Below, in pieces: positions 52,501-59,649 of a stretch of DNA of 64,000 bases (the first letter of the stretch is position 1; every line of letters starts with the position of its first letter). The DNA lies in assembly GCA_050011315.1 (NCBI GenBank), contig JBEKJI010000006.1:1-64000 (forward strand), in the 5' to 3' direction. The stretch comes from Fen-549 sp050011315 (lineage in GTDB: Bacteria; Actinomycetota; Thermoleophilia; Gaiellales; Gaiellaceae). The position numbers and the translations under genes are program-made. A model generated the notes under the pieces. It searched no databases. It saw only the letters and a list, made by a program, of their open reading frames with translations, and was not told where the DNA came from.

Positions 52501-53980
52501 CCGGCAATGGACGAGAACGGTTCGCAAGCGGCGTCACCGCCGAGTCGTCGCCCATCGACGAGGTGGGCTCGTGACCCGTGGCGCCGATCGGACGCAGAAT
52601 CACGTTCACCTCCTCGTTGGTGAAACCGAACGCGACCTGCCGCTGCACGAGATTCGGACTGTGCCGGCCGTCCGGCTCGCCGATCGAATGGGATCTCAAC
52701 CCCTCGTCCAACCAGCGCCTGTAGGGACGCCGGCTCGCCAGCTTCTGCTTGATCTGATCGTTCGAGAGCACCCCTCCCTGGGCAGGATCGACGGCGATCA
52801 TCTCGCCCGGGCCGAGCATGCCGTGCTCGACCGTCACATCGGCCGGGAAATCGACGAGGCCCACCTCCGAAGCGCAGATCATGAGCCCGTCCGATGCCGT
52901 GAGATAGCGAAGCGGGCGCAGCCCGTTCCGATCGAGGCCGGCGCCGACGACGCGCCCGTCGGTGAACACGATCCCGGCAGGCCCGTCCCAAGGCTCGATC
53001 AGGCAAGAGTGGAAGCGATAGAAGTCGCGAAGTTCCTCGTCCAGCTCCGGGTTCGCTTCCCAGGCCTCGGGTACGAGCATCGCGAGTGCATGACGCACAT
53101 CGCGGCCGCCGCGAACGAGCAGTTCGAGCGCGTTGTCGAGTGTGCGCGAGTCGGCGCTGGGGTCCTCGATCGCCGGGTAGAGCGAGGCGTCGTCCCCAGA
53201 GCCGAGGTGATGCTCGCGAGCGTGCATCCAGTTGACGTTCCCCGCCACCGCGTTGATCTCGCCGTTGTGACAGAGCATCCGGAACGGCTGGGCGCGCTCC
53301 CAGGTAGGAGTGGTATTGGTGGCGAACCGCTGATGGAAGATTCCAAACGGGACCTCGAGCTCCGGGTCGGCGAGATCCGGATAGAAGCCGGCCAGCTGAT
53401 CGGCGGCGCAAAGGCCCTTGTAAGTGACCGTACGGAAAGAGAGCGAGGCGATGTAGAGACCCGTACTCTCGCGCTCGATGCGCTTACGAGCCCGATACGC
53501 GACCAGCTCGTGTTCCTCTTCGCCGCATCCGGAGGGCGGAGAGAGGCGGGCCTGCATGATCTTTGGTTGTGTGCGGCGGGCGCGCGCGCCGAGATGGGAG
53601 GGATTGACCGGGACTTCCCGCCAGCCCGCGAAGCCGATCTTCTCGAGCCGACAGGCCCGCTCGACGAGCTCGAGCTCGTTCTCGTCGTGCGCGAACACCA
53701 TCGCCAGCCCGCCGTCGGGCGCAAGGAGACGAGTGAGGGGCATCAGTACGCCGGCGCCGTCGCCTGTTAGCCCGTCCGCGTTGATGGCACCGCGGTGCTT
53801 GACTCGACAGAGCGCATCGAGAATCAGATCCAGCACGCGTCGCGACGGACGTCCCTGAACGTCCGCAATGAAGCCGATGCCGCAGGCATCTCGCTCTCTC
53901 GTGCGGTTGTTGATCTCGTATAGCGACTGCGTGACCAAAATCTTGCTTCCCTTCTTTCCCCGCCATTGCAGGGTCATCAC
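49541..53980 (-). CDS. gltB: Glutamate synthase large subunit
   Basis: 1479 residues. The N-terminal glutaminase domain should be processed to expose Cys33 (CGIGFIADVQG). Then come the central domain, the FMN/synthase domain (SNSGEGGE, GAKPGEGGQLPGHKVS, GCDGGTGASPLSSIKNAG) with 3Fe-4S cysteines in ACHLDSCPVGIATQ, and the beta-helix GXGXG domain. It makes two glutamates from glutamine and 2-oxoglutarate. GTG 53980 is listed; a TTG at residue 15 with GGGAAG upstream is an alternative. No gltD adjoins it; electron input (small subunit or ferredoxin) is unresolved. Confidence 0.96.
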   Translation of the reverse strand: MMTLQWRGKKGSKILVTQSLYEINNRTRERDACGIGFIADVQGRPSRRVLDLILDALCRVKHRGAINADGLTGDGAGVLMPLTRLLAPDGGLAMVFAHDENELELVERACRLEKIGFAGWREVPVNPSHLGARARRTQPKIMQARLSPPSGCGEEEHELVAYRARKRIERESTGLYIASLSFRTVTYKGLCAADQLAGFYPDLADPELEVPFGIFHQRFATNTTPTWERAQPFRMLCHNGEINAVAGNVNWMHAREHHLGSGDDASLYPAIEDPSADSRTLDNALELLVRGGRDVRHALAMLVPEAWEANPELDEELRDFYRFHSCLIEPWDGPAGIVFTDGRVVGAGLDRNGLRPLRYLTASDGLMICASEVGLVDFPADVTVEHGMLGPGEMIAVDPAQGGVLSNDQIKQKLASRRPYRRWLDEGLRSHSIGEPDGRHSPNLVQRQVAFGFTNEEVNVILRPIGATGHEPTSSMGDDSAVTPLANRSRPLPAYFKQRFAQVTNPPIDHLRERIVFSVRTLLGARAPILREDAEAARLTELESFFLFPDGLEGLKSHRLDATFTQDEGLEAACERLATEAAAAVQSGEQLLLITDTGISPERAPMPILLAVGVVHQRLVASELRTGASILVESDESRETHHFALLLGFGADAICPRLSLETMAALAESAKLGREGPGPAEAQERFRRTMQDGVLKVMSKMGISDVASYRGAQIFEAIGLADEVMSKAFARTSSAVGGIGFAELEADAWWRLGEAFAERPQLENPGFVKMRRGGEEHATTAPIVSTLKESVSSGQREAAYLLRRAVAGGGWEIYEQYAKTVNDREPLELRDLLELVPDGPPLPLEVVEPVSSIVKRFSAGAMSQGALSAEAHETLAIALNMIGARSNSGEGGEALARFGTARNSAIKQVASGRFGVTPAYLRSAEELQIKIAQGAKPGEGGQLPGHKVSAEIAELRHTEPGIALISPPPHHDIYSIEDLAQLVFDLRQAHPLAEVSVKLVAEAGVGIVAAGVVKALADVVHIAGCDGGTGASPLSSIKNAGAPWELGLAETQQALVAEGLRGRVRVRVDGGFKTGRDVVVAALLGADEYSFGTSLLLAEGCLMVRACHLDSCPVGIATQRPELRKRFEGTPEKVAAYLLFVAEEVRRQLAALGLRSLNDAIGRTELLRQRSTGSARKDLVDLSSLLAKEASGPFHYTGEPRLIATGGELNDRLATEAAVILERDVDVELDYPITNRDRTVGARLGGDIGEHFGFGAPPGRLKARFRGAAGQSFGAYLTDGISFELIGVANDYVGKGMNGGTIVIRPDAGVAGHPVLAGNTLLYGATGGRLFIAGRVGGRFAVRNSGTVAVVEGTGEHPCEYMTAGTVVILGEFGRNLGAGMSGGQAFVYDPQGHLGVRMNPDLVFAEPLEDAAAANLRILLEEHLELTGSPRAKAMLERWETTLADFRRVHPKRNVARLEEEHEGSAQEAAEGAAPVAG

Positions 53981-54024
53981 AACGCCGGAGTGGAGTACCC
54001 CAGCTCCTCGCCTCCTTTTTTCAG

Positions 54025-54058
54025 CTAGTCGGCGCGGAGACGAGAAGACGCCGGCTAG
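54025..54058 (-). promoter_or_regulatory. Hairpin in the gltB leader
   Basis: CTAG (54025-54028) + CGGCG (54030-54034) pair with CGCCG (54049-54053) + CTAG (54055-54058), one mismatch, 14-base loop. On the minus strand it contains the stop codon of a 32-codon leader frame and is followed by AAAAAAGGAGG. Not a standard terminator; a possible translation-coupled control site. Confidence 0.4.
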
Positions 54059-54153
54059 CGTGTAGCAGCGCGCTTAGCCGAGGCCAGAGCAGCAGAGCGA
54101 GAGGAGACAGCCGTCATCCCAGACGTAGGCGGTGTCATTGCTGTGCTAGCCAT
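54055..54153 (-). CDS. Possible 32-codon leader peptide upstream of gltB
   Basis: ATG 54153 lies about 10 bases after a good -10 and has no Shine-Dalgarno, as for a leaderless frame. It encodes 32 residues, of which 9 are Ala, 6 Ser and 5 Thr, and its stop sits in a hairpin. Composition gives no clear amino-acid signal, so this may be chance in a long leader. Confidence 0.3.
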   Translation of the reverse strand: MASTAMTPPTSGMTAVSSRSAALASAKRAATR

Positions 54154-54163
54154 CGGAGCCAAG

Positions 54164-54192
54164 ACTATACCGCTTGAAGCGGCTCTCATCAA
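54164..54192 (-). promoter_or_regulatory. Probable gltB promoter
   Basis: On the minus strand, TTGATG (54187-54192), 17-bp spacer, TATAGT (54164-54169). Matches 4/6 and 5/6 to the sigma-70 consensus. The start would be near 54157, leaving a ~180-nt gltB leader. Confidence 0.55.
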
Positions 54193-54237
54193 ACGGCAGC
54201 GGGCGCAGAACGGAGGTGGAATACCCGCAGAACTGCG

Positions 54238-54846
54238 GTGGAAAAACCACTCGCGAGGCACATCTCCCTCGACCTCGTCCTCTCGGGCGACGAGAATCCA
54301 GTGAACATGGCCACGCCCGATCTCGACTCTGAACGAATCGGAGAGCTTCGCGGCTTCCTGAACGCGTATGCGAAGCTCCATCAGGCGCTCACCATCTCCC
54401 GCTACGACTACGGCGTGCTCGTGCTCGACGTCAAAGGCAGCGTCGAGGAGACCCTGCAGAACCACTTCGATGCGCTCGGACAGAAGCTGAAACCGCCGGT
54501 GAAGCACTGGGAGATGAAGCTGGACGAGCTGAAGCCGTGGGACCAGCCGGCAGAGGAGGTGTTCCGGCGCTGGCTCCTCGCCGACGAAGGGCTGCGCGAT
54601 TTCTACCGCACCCGGCGGGAGCGCGATCCACGCCCCGGCGAGCTCCACGTCGGGGCGAACGACATCGCCCGCAGCGTTCGCGAGTTGATCGAGGCTCTGC
54701 TCGGACGCGGGAAGTGGAAGGTCTGGGAAGTCTCGGTGCACGCCCTTGTCGGCGCCAGCGATCGCTACCTGGCTACGCTCGACGATCACCTCGCCTTCGA
54801 GCTCGGCGACCGCATCTTGCTAGTCAGCTTCTCGATGTACCGCTGA
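54238..54846 (+). CDS. Hypothetical protein (202 residues)
   Basis: From GTG 54238 (ATG 54307 would shorten it by 23 residues). A soluble protein with LDLVLSGDENPVNMATPDLD at the start, an acidic/helical middle (SVEETLQNHFDALGQKLK) and ELIEALLGRGKWKVWEVS near the end. No recognised domain. The opposite strand also stays open here, but this strand has the better third-codon GC pattern and amino-acid composition. It is divergent from gltB and ends exactly at the start of the structured element at 54847. Confidence 0.55.
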   Translation: MEKPLARHISLDLVLSGDENPVNMATPDLDSERIGELRGFLNAYAKLHQALTISRYDYGVLVLDVKGSVEETLQNHFDALGQKLKPPVKHWEMKLDELKPWDQPAEEVFRRWLLADEGLRDFYRTRRERDPRPGELHVGANDIARSVRELIEALLGRGKWKVWEVSVHALVGASDRYLATLDDHLAFELGDRILLVSFSMYR

Positions 54847-54999
54847 TCTCGCGCTCTCGGCCGGCGGCTCCGTGCGGCCAGGCGCGATTGGCCTCCCGGA
54901 GCCGCCTGACACCGCTGAGCGCACTTCGCTCTCCGGGCCCGTGTGTCCACACTGTGCTCTCCGGCGAAGCACATTTAGCGGCGCCCCGAGAGCGCGAGA
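54847..54999 (+). ncRNA. Candidate three-way-junction RNA
   Basis: Helix P1: 54847-54860 (TCTCGCGCTCTCGG) pairs perfectly with 54986-54999, 14 bp across 125 nt. Inside, P2: GGCGGCTCC (54863-54871) with GGAGCCGCC (54898-54906), capped by GGCCA/TGGCC (54876-54880/54889-54893). P3: CCGCTGA (54912-54918) with TTAGCGG (54975-54981), extended by CTTCGC/GCGAAG (54924-54929/54964-54969). Junction strands are 2, 5 and 4 nt. It starts at the base after the upstream stop. It could be a 3'-UTR structure, an sRNA or an unusual terminator; no known riboswitch or T-box motif is seen. Confidence 0.4.
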
Positions 55000-55107
55000 G
55001 GCGATCCGGTGTTGTCGAGCGCCGTTTTCGGCCGGGTTCGAGTCCGTTTAGTTCCATCTCGCTCTCTTCCTTGGCCGGCAGCTCGCGTGACCGACGCGCC
55101 TCCGCGC

Positions 55108-55137
55108 TTGACAGCTACCGCTCGCGATCGCCAAACT
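55108..55137 (+). promoter_or_regulatory. Probable promoter of the ilv/thr cluster
   Basis: Consensus -35 TTGACA (55108-55113), 18-bp spacer, weak -10 CAAACT (55132-55137). The start would be near 55144, only about five bases before the leader-peptide ATG, so that frame would be nearly leaderless. Confidence 0.5.
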
Positions 55138-55148
55138 GTCTCCTACTT

Positions 55149-55247
55149 ATGAAGGCCGGCTCTGCATCCCGTCTGCTCTCTCGCGGCGCGCGCGTGCTCG
55201 TCGGCCTCGTGACGATTACGGTCGTCGTCCTCGTCGTCCCCCGTTAG
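55149..55247 (+). CDS. Branched-chain amino acid leader peptide (attenuator)
   Basis: A 32-residue frame, ATG 55149 to TAG 55245-55247. Residues 16-30 (RVLVGLVTITVVVLVVP region) contain 8 Val, 3 Leu and 1 Ile in 15 positions, plus two Thr; the Val run is encoded by repeated GTC. This composition is the hallmark of ilv-type attenuation leaders, resembling the E. coli ilvGMEDA leader (VVISVVVIIIPP). It lies 188 bp before the first structural gene of an ilvBNC-hom-thr cluster. Ribosome stalling at Val/Leu/Ile codons would sense charged tRNA. It has no Shine-Dalgarno. Confidence 0.8.
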   Translation: MKAGSASRLLSRGARVLVGLVTITVVVLVVPR

Positions 55248-55252
55248 GGGGA
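55237..55252 (+). promoter_or_regulatory. Hairpin over the leader-peptide stop codon
   Basis: TCCCCC (55237-55242), loop GTTA, GGGGGA (55247-55252). It spans the stop codon and last two sense codons, immediately after the Val codon run. A ribosome position-dependent fold, as expected in an attenuator; no T-run follows, so the actual terminator is not identified. Confidence 0.5.
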
Positions 55253-55435
55253 ACGAACTTGACAGCGCGCCACGGCGCCACACACAGACCGGACTAACGC
55301 CAGAAGTGCGTCTTCAGACGGCCAAGGGCGACAGAGACGAGGAATGACGATGGACAGCAAGACAGACCGATCTATCGCGGTGAACGGGAGAGGCGACCGC
55401 CCTTCTCGGCGACTCCCTTGCGGGCGGAGACCGAG

Positions 55436-56365
55436 ATGAGCGCCGCCTACAAGATCGCCTGTCTGTCTGGAGGAGGCATCGGCCCGGAGGTGATGGCCGA
55501 GGCCACTCGCGTCTTGCAGGAGGTCGCTCGCCTGCACAAGTTCGAGGTCGAGGAACTGCACGTGCCCTTCGGAGCCGAGGCTCAGACCAGTCTCGGGCAT
55601 CCACTTCCGGCGCAAACGCGCGCCACCTATCGCGGTGCCGATGCCATTCTCGCGGCGAGTAGACGAACGCCCGCGCTCGATGGCGTCCGCTCCGAGCTCG
55701 AGCTGGTGGCCGAGCTGCGCCGCGCCGGGTTCGCCCCCGACGGCGACGTCGTCATGCTCAACCCAACCTCGAGCGGGCATGAAGAGTGGACGATCGCTCG
55801 CGCCTTCTTGCTTGCCCGCTACCGGCGCGGGCGGCTTTCCTCGATCGGCACCGATCGTGACTGGCGCTTGCTCGTCGAACGACTCGGCGCGGACCAGCCG
55901 GAAATCGAGATCGAGCACCTGAGCGTCGATGCAGCCCGGCTGATCGTAGCGGCCGATCCGTCTCACCTCGATGTCGTAGTCGCCGGAGAAGAGACGGCCA
56001 AGGATCTCGCACGCGAGGCGGAGGAGATGACTCTGGTCGCCGCCGAGGCCGACCTCGCCGCCAGCGGTCCCAGTCTGTTCGGCCCAACCCACCGGACGGC
56101 AAGCCGGATTGCCGGTCTCGGGGTTGCGAACCCGAGCGGAGTGCTCGTTGCTGTCTCGCTCCTACTCGCCGAAGGCCTTGATGAGCGGGTCGCGGCGGGC
56201 ACGCTCGATCGGGCGATACGCGAAGCACTACGCAAAGGTGCGCGGACAGCGGATATGGTCAAGGCGGGAATAGCTGCGACGACGCGCGAATTCACCGAAA
56301 CCGTCCTTGCCGAGCTCCCGCGCGCTCGCCAGGATAACGATCTTTCTACGGAGGAACTCAGATGA
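55436..56365 (+). CDS. Degenerate isopropylmalate dehydrogenase-like protein
   Basis: 309 residues from ATG 55436 (GGCGGAGA upstream). It keeps the family frame: SGGGIGPEVMAEATRVL at the N-terminus, EHLSVDAARLIV, and RIAGLGVANPSGVLVAVSLLL near the C-terminus. Functional residues are gone: the VDKAN region reads IGTDRDW (no catalytic Lys), the metal-binding GDILSD region reads AKDLAR (both Asp lost), and the RELTGGIY segment with the catalytic Tyr is missing. It is probably not an active LeuB. As first gene of the ilv cluster, overlapping ilvB by 4 bp, it may be a regulatory or structural paralogue. Confidence 0.8.
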   Translation: MSAAYKIACLSGGGIGPEVMAEATRVLQEVARLHKFEVEELHVPFGAEAQTSLGHPLPAQTRATYRGADAILAASRRTPALDGVRSELELVAELRRAGFAPDGDVVMLNPTSSGHEEWTIARAFLLARYRRGRLSSIGTDRDWRLLVERLGADQPEIEIEHLSVDAARLIVAADPSHLDVVVAGEETAKDLAREAEEMTLVAAEADLAASGPSLFGPTHRTASRIAGLGVANPSGVLVAVSLLLAEGLDERVAAGTLDRAIREALRKGARTADMVKAGIAATTREFTETVLAELPRARQDNDLSTEELR

Positions 56366-58116
56366 CCAGGATGACAGGAGCTGACGCCATCATTCGCTCG
56401 CTGGAGGCCGAGGGCGTCGACGTCTGCTTCGGAGTCCCGGGCGGAATGATCATCGACACCTACGACGCCCTCTACAGAGCGATTGCGAACGGAAGCAAGC
56501 TGCGCCACGTGCTGGCGCGCCACGAGCAGGGCGCCGGCCACATGGCCGAGGGCTACGCGCGTGCGAGCGGAAGGGTGGGAGTTGCGATCGCAACCTCGGG
56601 ACCGGGCACGACCAACCTAGTGACGCCGATCGCGGACGCATGGATGGACTCCACCCCGCTCGTCTGCGTCACCGGCCAGGTCCCCTCGGCCAAGATCGGC
56701 ACCGACGCCTTCCAGGAGACGAACGCGACCGGGATCACGCTCCCGATCGTGAAGCACTCCTGGTTGGTGCAGAAGGCCAATGAGATCCCCGCGACCATCA
56801 AGGCGGCGTTCCACGTCGCGCAGACGGGGCGCTACGGCCCCGTACTCGTCGACATCACCAAGGACGCCCAGATCGCCGAGCTCGACTTCAAGTACCCCGA
56901 CCACGTCGATCTGCCGGGCTGGAACCCGCCAAGAAAGGTGAACCACCGCCAGATCGCGGCTGCCGCGAAGGCGATCCTCGAGGCCGACAAGCCCGTCTTC
57001 TACGTGGGCGGCGGAATCATCAACGGCGAGGCTACCGCCGAACTGCTCGAGCTCGCGGAGTTCACCAAGATCCCGGTCGTAACCACCCTGACCGGCAAAG
57101 GCGGCTTCCCCGACTCGCATCCGCTCCACGCCGGTCACCCGGGCATGCACGGTATGAAGTACTCGAACCTGGCGCTCAACCGGGCAGATCTGGTGATCGC
57201 CGTGGGCACTCGCTTCGACGATCGCGTGACCGGCAACGTGTCCGCCTTCGCGCCCAACGCCAAGGTCATTCACTTCGAGGTCGACGCGGCCGAGATCGGC
57301 AAGATCCGCGAGGCTCAAATCCCGATCTGCGCACCGCTCAAGCCGGCGCTGGCGCAGCTGAGCGCCGAGCTGCGCAAGCAGATCCCGGACGGCCGTGAGG
57401 GAGATACCGACTGGCTCAACCGGATCGCCGAATGGAAGGACGAGTTCCCCCTTCGCTACGAGCGCGGCGACAAAATCAAGCCGCAGGAGGTGCTCGAAGC
57501 GGTTCGCGACGCGACCGAGGGGCGCGACGACATCGTCTGGACGACCGGCGTCGGCCAGCATCAGATGTGGGCGATGCAGTACCTGAACTGCAACCAGCCG
57601 CGTACGTTCATTTCCTCCGGCGGCCTGGGAACGATGGGCTATGGGGTGCCGGCGGCCGTGGGCGCCAAGGCGGCCCGGCTCGACGCGACGGTGATCTGCG
57701 TCGACGGCGACGGCTGCTTCCAGATGACCTCGAAGGAGCTGACGACCGCAGTGCTTCACAACCTGCCGATCATCGTCGTGTTGATCCGGAACGGCTATCT
57801 CGGGATGGTGCGCCAGTGGCAGGAGATGTTCTACGGCGAGCGCTATTCCCAAACCGACCTGACCGGCCCGATCCCCGACTACTCGAAGATGGCCGAGGCA
57901 TTTGGAGCGCTGCCGATCTCCGTCACCGGCAGTGACGAGATAGCGCCTGCACTCGAGCAGGCGATCACCGAGAATGCAGCAGGTCGCACGGTCGTGGTGA
58001 ACGTGCTCTGCAGCGAAGACGAGAAAGTGTTCCCGATGATCCCCGCAGGCGCCTCGGCGGCTGACATCATCGAATACGGCAGTCACGAGAAGGCGAAGGA
58101 GGTCGAGGCGAGATGA
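56362..58116 (+). CDS. ilvB: Acetolactate synthase large subunit
   Basis: 584 residues, full length. Thiamine-diphosphate features: catalytic Glu in RHEQGAGHMAEGYARASG and the ThDP/Mg motif GDGCFQMTSKELTTAV ending in IRNGYLG. The FAD-type middle domain shows GTRFDDRVTGN. It condenses pyruvate with pyruvate or 2-oxobutyrate, the first common step to Val/Leu and Ile. It overlaps both its neighbours by 4 bp. Confidence 0.98.
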   Translation: MTRMTGADAIIRSLEAEGVDVCFGVPGGMIIDTYDALYRAIANGSKLRHVLARHEQGAGHMAEGYARASGRVGVAIATSGPGTTNLVTPIADAWMDSTPLVCVTGQVPSAKIGTDAFQETNATGITLPIVKHSWLVQKANEIPATIKAAFHVAQTGRYGPVLVDITKDAQIAELDFKYPDHVDLPGWNPPRKVNHRQIAAAAKAILEADKPVFYVGGGIINGEATAELLELAEFTKIPVVTTLTGKGGFPDSHPLHAGHPGMHGMKYSNLALNRADLVIAVGTRFDDRVTGNVSAFAPNAKVIHFEVDAAEIGKIREAQIPICAPLKPALAQLSAELRKQIPDGREGDTDWLNRIAEWKDEFPLRYERGDKIKPQEVLEAVRDATEGRDDIVWTTGVGQHQMWAMQYLNCNQPRTFISSGGLGTMGYGVPAAVGAKAARLDATVICVDGDGCFQMTSKELTTAVLHNLPIIVVLIRNGYLGMVRQWQEMFYGERYSQTDLTGPIPDYSKMAEAFGALPISVTGSDEIAPALEQAITENAAGRTVVVNVLCSEDEKVFPMIPAGASAADIIEYGSHEKAKEVEAR

Positions 58117-58595
58117 AGCACACACTCTCAGTCCTGGTCGAGGACAAGCCGGGTGCGCTCTCGCGCATCTCGAACCTGTTTGCGCGACGCGGCTACAACA
58201 TCGAGTCGCTCGCGGTCGGGCAGACCGAGCGCGAAGGCGTCTCGCGTATCACCCTTCGCGTCGATTGCGCCGAGCACTCGCTCGAGCAGATCACGAAGCA
58301 GATCCACAAGCTCGTCAACGTCCTTAGGATCACCGAGCTCATCCCCGACGAAGCCGTCGAGCGCGAGATCGCTCTCTTCACCGTCGCGGCTCCGCCCGAG
58401 CGGCGCGGCGAGTTGATGGCGTTCGCCGACCACTACGGCGCCCGGGTCTCGGACCTCGGGCCGCAGGAGATCGTGTTCGAGATGGTCGGCCACCCGGAGG
58501 ATCTCGACTCCTTCGAGGAGCTTGTTCGGCCGTACGGAATCAAAGAAATGGTGCGCACTGGCCGCATCGGCCTAAGCCGAGCCGTCAGACGCTAA
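58113..58595 (+). CDS. ilvN: Acetolactate synthase small (regulatory) subunit
   Basis: 160 residues. An N-terminal ACT domain (LSVLVEDKPGALSRISNLFARRGYNIESL) that binds Val for feedback inhibition is followed by a second ACT-like domain (about 80-160). It activates and regulates IlvB. It overlaps ilvB by 4 bp. Confidence 0.97.
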   Translation: MKHTLSVLVEDKPGALSRISNLFARRGYNIESLAVGQTEREGVSRITLRVDCAEHSLEQITKQIHKLVNVLRITELIPDEAVEREIALFTVAAPPERRGELMAFADHYGARVSDLGPQEIVFEMVGHPEDLDSFEELVRPYGIKEMVRTGRIGLSRAVRR

Positions 58596-58638
58596 TCGGT
58601 CTCAATCAATCAGCGCAAAGAACGAGAAAGGAAAGCTC

Positions 58639-59649
58639 ATGGCGACAATCCACCGCGAAGGCGACCTCTCCCTCCTCTCCGGGAAAGTTGCCATCATCGG
58701 TTACGGGAGCCAGGGCCATGCGCACGCGCTTAATCTCCGCGACTCCGGAGTCGAGGTTGAGGTGGCAGAGGCTCCCGGCAGCGCCGCCTGGGATCGAGCG
58801 GTCGAGGCCGGTCTTCCCGTCAAAACAGCCGCCGAGGCCACCCGTGGCGCGGCCTTCGTGATGATCCTGTTGCCGGATCACATCCAGCGCATGGTCTATA
58901 CGGCCGAGATCGAGCCCAACCTCGAGCCCGGCGCGACGATCCTGTTCGCGCACGGCTTCAACATCCACTTCGGCTACATCAAGCCGGCGGCAGGTCACGA
59001 TGTGATCATGGTCGCCCCCAAGGCGCCCGGTCATCGCGTGCGCGAGATGTACGAGGCCGGGGCCGGGGTGCCCGCGCTCGTTGCGGTACACCAGGATGCA
59101 TCGGGTAACGCCCTTGCCAAGGCGCTCGCCTACGGCGCAGGGATCGGCGCCGCCCGTGTCGGGCTGCTCGAGACAACCTTCGCCGAGGAGACGGAATCGG
59201 ATCTCTTTGGTGAGCAGGTGGTCCTCTGCGGCGGAGCGACCCGGCTGATGCAGGCCGGATTCGAGACGCTGGTGGAGGCCGGTTACCAACCTGAGATCGC
59301 CTACTACGAGTGCATCCACGAGCTCAAGCTGATCGTTGATTTGATCTATCAGGGCGGCTTCGAGTACATGCGCTATTCGATCTCGGACGTGGCCGAGTAC
59401 GGTGACCTCACCCGCGGCCCGCGCATCATCGACGAGAGCGTGAGGGCGCGCATGAAGGAGATCCTGGGCGAGATCCAGAGCGGCCAGTTCGCCAAGGAGC
59501 TGATCGCCGAGGAGGAGGCCGGCAGGCCGAACTTTCTGCGCCTGCGCGAGGAGGCCGCCAAGCACCCGGTCGAGAAGGTCGGCAAGGAGTTGCGCTCGCT
59601 GGCGGGGCGCGAGGGCTTGATGGGCTCGGGATCCGATGGCTCCCGTTAA
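58639..59649 (+). CDS. ilvC: Ketol-acid reductoisomerase
   Basis: 336 residues, class I (short) KARI. The NADPH motif is VAIIGYGSQGHAHALNLRDSG; catalytic His and metal acids are in MVAPKAPGHRVR, LFGEQVVLCGG and YYECIHELKLIVD. It isomerises and reduces acetolactate or acetohydroxybutyrate. It lies 43 bp after ilvN with GAAAGGAAAGC upstream and overlaps hom by 14 bp. Confidence 0.98.
   Translation: MATIHREGDLSLLSGKVAIIGYGSQGHAHALNLRDSGVEVEVAEAPGSAAWDRAVEAGLPVKTAAEATRGAAFVMILLPDHIQRMVYTAEIEPNLEPGATILFAHGFNIHFGYIKPAAGHDVIMVAPKAPGHRVREMYEAGAGVPALVAVHQDASGNALAKALAYGAGIGAARVGLLETTFAEETESDLFGEQVVLCGGATRLMQAGFETLVEAGYQPEIAYYECIHELKLIVDLIYQGGFEYMRYSISDVAEYGDLTRGPRIIDESVRARMKEILGEIQSGQFAKELIAEEEAGRPNFLRLREEAAKHPVEKVGKELRSLAGREGLMGSGSDGSR

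Noticed and set aside
54055..54789. 244-codon minus-strand frame upstream of gltB as a real gene
   Set aside because: It lies opposite the better-composed frame 54238-54846 and crosses the gltB promoter region. Only its last 32 codons are kept, as a tentative leader frame.
55020..55060. GGTTCGAGTCC resembling a tRNA T-loop
   Set aside because: Flanking bases do not form the T-stem, acceptor stem or a cloverleaf in either direction. No tRNA or rRNA was found in the window.
54847..55148. Possible T-box leader upstream of the ilv genes
   Set aside because: The conserved T-box bulge (TGGNACCGCG type) and specifier loop are absent; the region folds as a three-way junction instead.
56617..58125. 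Long minus-strand open frame (about 500 codons) opposite ilvB
   Set aside because: It mirrors ilvB codon by codon, a common effect in GC-rich genes with G/C third positions, and its translation shows no recognisable domain. The same applies to the long antisense frames at 11052-12656, 22071-24086, 52451-53770 and 62743-63906.
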